Assembly: GCA_946617545.1 (NCBI GenBank) | Contig: CAMOKK010000079.1 | Coordinates: 1-6,331, forward strand | DNA length: 6,331 nucleotides | Source: an uncultured Bacteroidales bacterium | Lineage (GTDB): Bacteria; Bacteroidota; Bacteroidia; Bacteroidales; UBA932 | Direction: 5' to 3' | In this document: one piece after another, positions 5,690 to 6,331 of the stretch | Numbering within the stretch: the stretch's first letter is position 1 | Layout: every line of letters starts with the position of its first letter | Program-made: the position numbers and the translations under genes | Notes under the pieces: model-generated | Databases searched by the model: none | Told to the model about the DNA's origin: nothing | Seen by the model: the letters and a program-made list of their open reading frames with translations, nothing else

Positions 5690-5800
5690 CCTTGACAGTT
5701 AACTTTCAATCACTCAAAGAGTTATTATACATTTCTCGTTCAAAAAACGAACGAGAAATAGTATATAAACGCATGATATAGAGCAAGTTAGTTGTCAAGG
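5690..5800. repeat. 111-bp nested inverted-repeat element
   Basis: The outer arms at 5690-5704 (CCTTGACAGTTAACT) and 5786-5800 match as an inverted repeat at 13 of 15 positions. A perfect 11-bp hairpin lies in the middle (5731-5741 with 5749-5759, 7-base loop), extended by five more pairs beyond a one-base bulge (5726-5730 with 5761-5765). The right outer arm covers the AraC gene's stop codon and last codon. The interior is AT-rich with no ORF I believe. It could be a terminator-like structure for the AraC gene, a small MITE-like remnant or a regulatory dyad. No target-site duplication is evident. Confidence 0.6.
5726..5765. repeat. Strong central hairpin, possible terminator for the AraC gene
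   Basis: Eleven perfect pairs close a 7-base loop rich in A (plus) or T (minus), with five further A/T-rich pairs outside a single-base bulge. It lies about 30-70 bases past the AraC stop on the minus strand, where a terminator would be expected. No T tract follows the stem, so a standard intrinsic terminator is not certain. Confidence 0.55.
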
Positions 5801-6208
5801 CAAATGGCGTTTACGCCAGGCTTCAGGAGTGAGTCCCGTATATTCTTTAAAGGCGTGGGAGAAATTGCTTCTGTCCAAGATACCTACTCGGCGGCCGATA
5901 AGGGATACGGGGGCCTCGGGCTCCTGAAGGAGAAGTATCTTGGCGTCTTCTATGCGAAGGCGGGTACGCCAGCTGCGGAAATCGGTGCCATCGGCCTTAA
6001 AAAATCTATATAAGGTAGAGGAGGCCAGGCCCATGCTGGCGGCGGCTTCCGAAGCGGAGCGGTATGGGAGGCGGTAGCTCCTGTCTTTCACCCACTTGTC
6101 CAGAATGGATTGGATGCGTTCCTTAGACAAGGAAGAAGAAAGAGCCTGCTCTTTGTGGAACAGGCTCTTGAAATGATCTTTGATGGATTTCTTACCAGCC
6201 CAGGACAT
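5795..6208 (-). CDS. Short AraC-family transcriptional regulator (DNA-binding domain only)
   Basis: The 137-residue protein is almost all AraC/XylS DNA-binding domain. The first helix-turn-helix is at about 51-70 (SEAAASMGLASSTLYRFF), followed by a linker helix (FRSWRTRLRIEDAKILL). The second motif at 99-135 ends in the family signature: VGILDRSNFSHAFKEYTGLTPEAWRKRH. There is no sensor, transmembrane or receiver domain, unlike most Bacteroidota AraC proteins, which are far longer. ATG 6208 is chosen; an in-frame TTG at 6232 would extend it by eight residues and another TTG at 6130 would shorten it by 26. From 6208 the gene overlaps the end of the deoxyhypusine-synthase-like gene by 17 bp in another frame. 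A terminator-like hairpin at 6140-6169 sits inside the reading frame, so expression may rely on readthrough or the late start. Its targets are unknown; the ABC operon just downstream is one candidate. Confidence 0.8.
   Translation of the reverse strand: MSWAGKKSIKDHFKSLFHKEQALSSSLSKERIQSILDKWVKDRSYRLPYRSASEAAASMGLASSTLYRFFKADGTDFRSWRTRLRIEDAKILLLQEPEAPVSLIGRRVGILDRSNFSHAFKEYTGLTPEAWRKRHLP
6140..6169 (-). terminator. Intrinsic-terminator-like hairpin after the deoxyhypusine-synthase-like gene
   Basis: On the minus strand AAGAGCCTG (6169-6161) and CAGGCTCTT (6148-6140) form a perfect 9-bp stem with a 12-base loop, followed by TCTTCTTCC. It begins 23 bases past the TAA stop at 6192, a normal terminator position, yet lies within the AraC frame. 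The T tract is interrupted, so termination may be partial. Confidence 0.6.
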
Positions 6209-6331
6209 AGGAGAAAATGAGCGGTGCCACAATGGTGGCGTCGGACTCTACGATGAACTTGGGCGTTTCCGGAGCCAGCTTGCCCCAGGTGATTTTCTCG
6301 TTGGGGACGGCACCGGAATAGGAACCGTAAG
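6192..6331 (-). CDS. Deoxyhypusine-synthase-like protein, C-terminal 45 codons only
   Basis: Only the last 45 codons and the TAA stop are inside the window. The frame reads YGSYSGAVPNEKITWGKL, then APETPKFIVESDATIVAPLI and FSYVLGW. It follows the C-terminal end of deoxyhypusine synthase closely: small-residue turn, E-x-x-[ST]-W-G-K, then a variable stretch, a DA-x-[IL]-V strand and a hydrophobic end. The Lys in TWGK (codon 6281-6279) corresponds to the active-site Lys329 of the human enzyme, in SWGK. That lysine accepts the aminobutyl group from spermidine, so this copy should be catalytically competent as far as visible. Bacteria lack eIF5A, so bacterial members probably act in polyamine metabolism (for example homospermidine-type synthesis) rather than hypusine formation. 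The N-terminal NAD domain lies outside the window. The identification rests on a short segment. Confidence 0.75.
   Translation of the reverse strand, partial: YGSYSGAVPNEKITWGKLAPETPKFIVESDATIVAPLIFSYVLGW

Noticed and set aside
5692..5697. TTGACA as a classical sigma-70 -35 box
   Set aside because: No matching -10 box lies at a proper distance, and Bacteroidota promoters use TTTG/TAnnTTTG.
5647..5781. Plus-strand small frame starting MNKNLNSKNIIEK, 44 codons (63 from 5590)
   Set aside because: It lies entirely in the AT-rich control region, across the operon promoter and the nested inverted repeat. Its sequence simply reflects AT-rich codons, and nothing supports translation.
5705..5785. 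Phase-variable invertible promoter between the inverted arms
   Set aside because: The interior has no TAnnTTTG box in either direction and no nearby recombinase gene is visible. It is kept only as a weak option under the nested-repeat finding.

Overview
The window looks like a chromosome segment of a Bacteroidota member, most likely a gut Bacteroidales with a fairly GC-rich genome. The evidence is the Bacteroides-type -7 box (TAnnTTTG) in the AT-rich gaps, one of them with TTTG exactly 19 nt upstream, and weak or absent Shine-Dalgarno sequences. A DUF2807 lipoprotein beside a GntR/ABC operon and a deoxyhypusine-synthase-like protein in a bacterium fit the same assignment. The genus cannot be fixed from the sequence alone.

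Layout from left to right. (1) Bases 1-1259, minus strand: nearly all of a condensation-superfamily (alcohol-acetyltransferase-like) acyltransferase that runs off the left edge. (2) Bases 1260-1420: a regulatory gap with a -7 box, a strong hairpin and a cluster of GGGACGAA-type octamers. (3) Bases 1421-2347, minus: a D-isomer-specific 2-hydroxyacid dehydrogenase. (4) Bases 2381-2920, plus: an unrecognised 179-residue protein, divergent from the dehydrogenase across a 33-bp AT-rich gap. Its stop codon abuts the stop codon of the next gene. (5) Bases 2921-5606, minus: a tight four-gene operon, transcribed as ABC ATPase, six-helix membrane protein, short YtrA-type GntR repressor and DUF2807 lipoprotein, with gaps of 4, 4 and 8 bp. 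(6) Bases 5607-5794: the operon's control region, with a textbook promoter, a palindromic operator over the predicted transcription start, and a separate 111-bp nested inverted-repeat element. (7) Bases 5795-6208, minus: a short AraC-type regulator. (8) Bases 6192-6331, minus: the C-terminal end of a deoxyhypusine-synthase-like enzyme, whose likely terminator lies inside the AraC reading frame.

The best-supported functional unit is the ABC/GntR/DUF2807 operon. The repressor is encoded inside the operon and a GntR-like palindrome sits where it would block the promoter, so negative autoregulation is likely. By analogy with the ytr operon of Bacillus, the module may respond to cell-envelope stress, with the lipoprotein as an envelope partner of the exporter; that is inference. 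I see no tRNA, rRNA, CRISPR array, insertion sequence or phage gene. No gene-free stretch exceeds 190 bases. I found nothing that amounts to a clearly new multi-gene system; the most unusual structures are the nested inverted repeat at 5690-5800 and the octamer cluster at 1360-1421.
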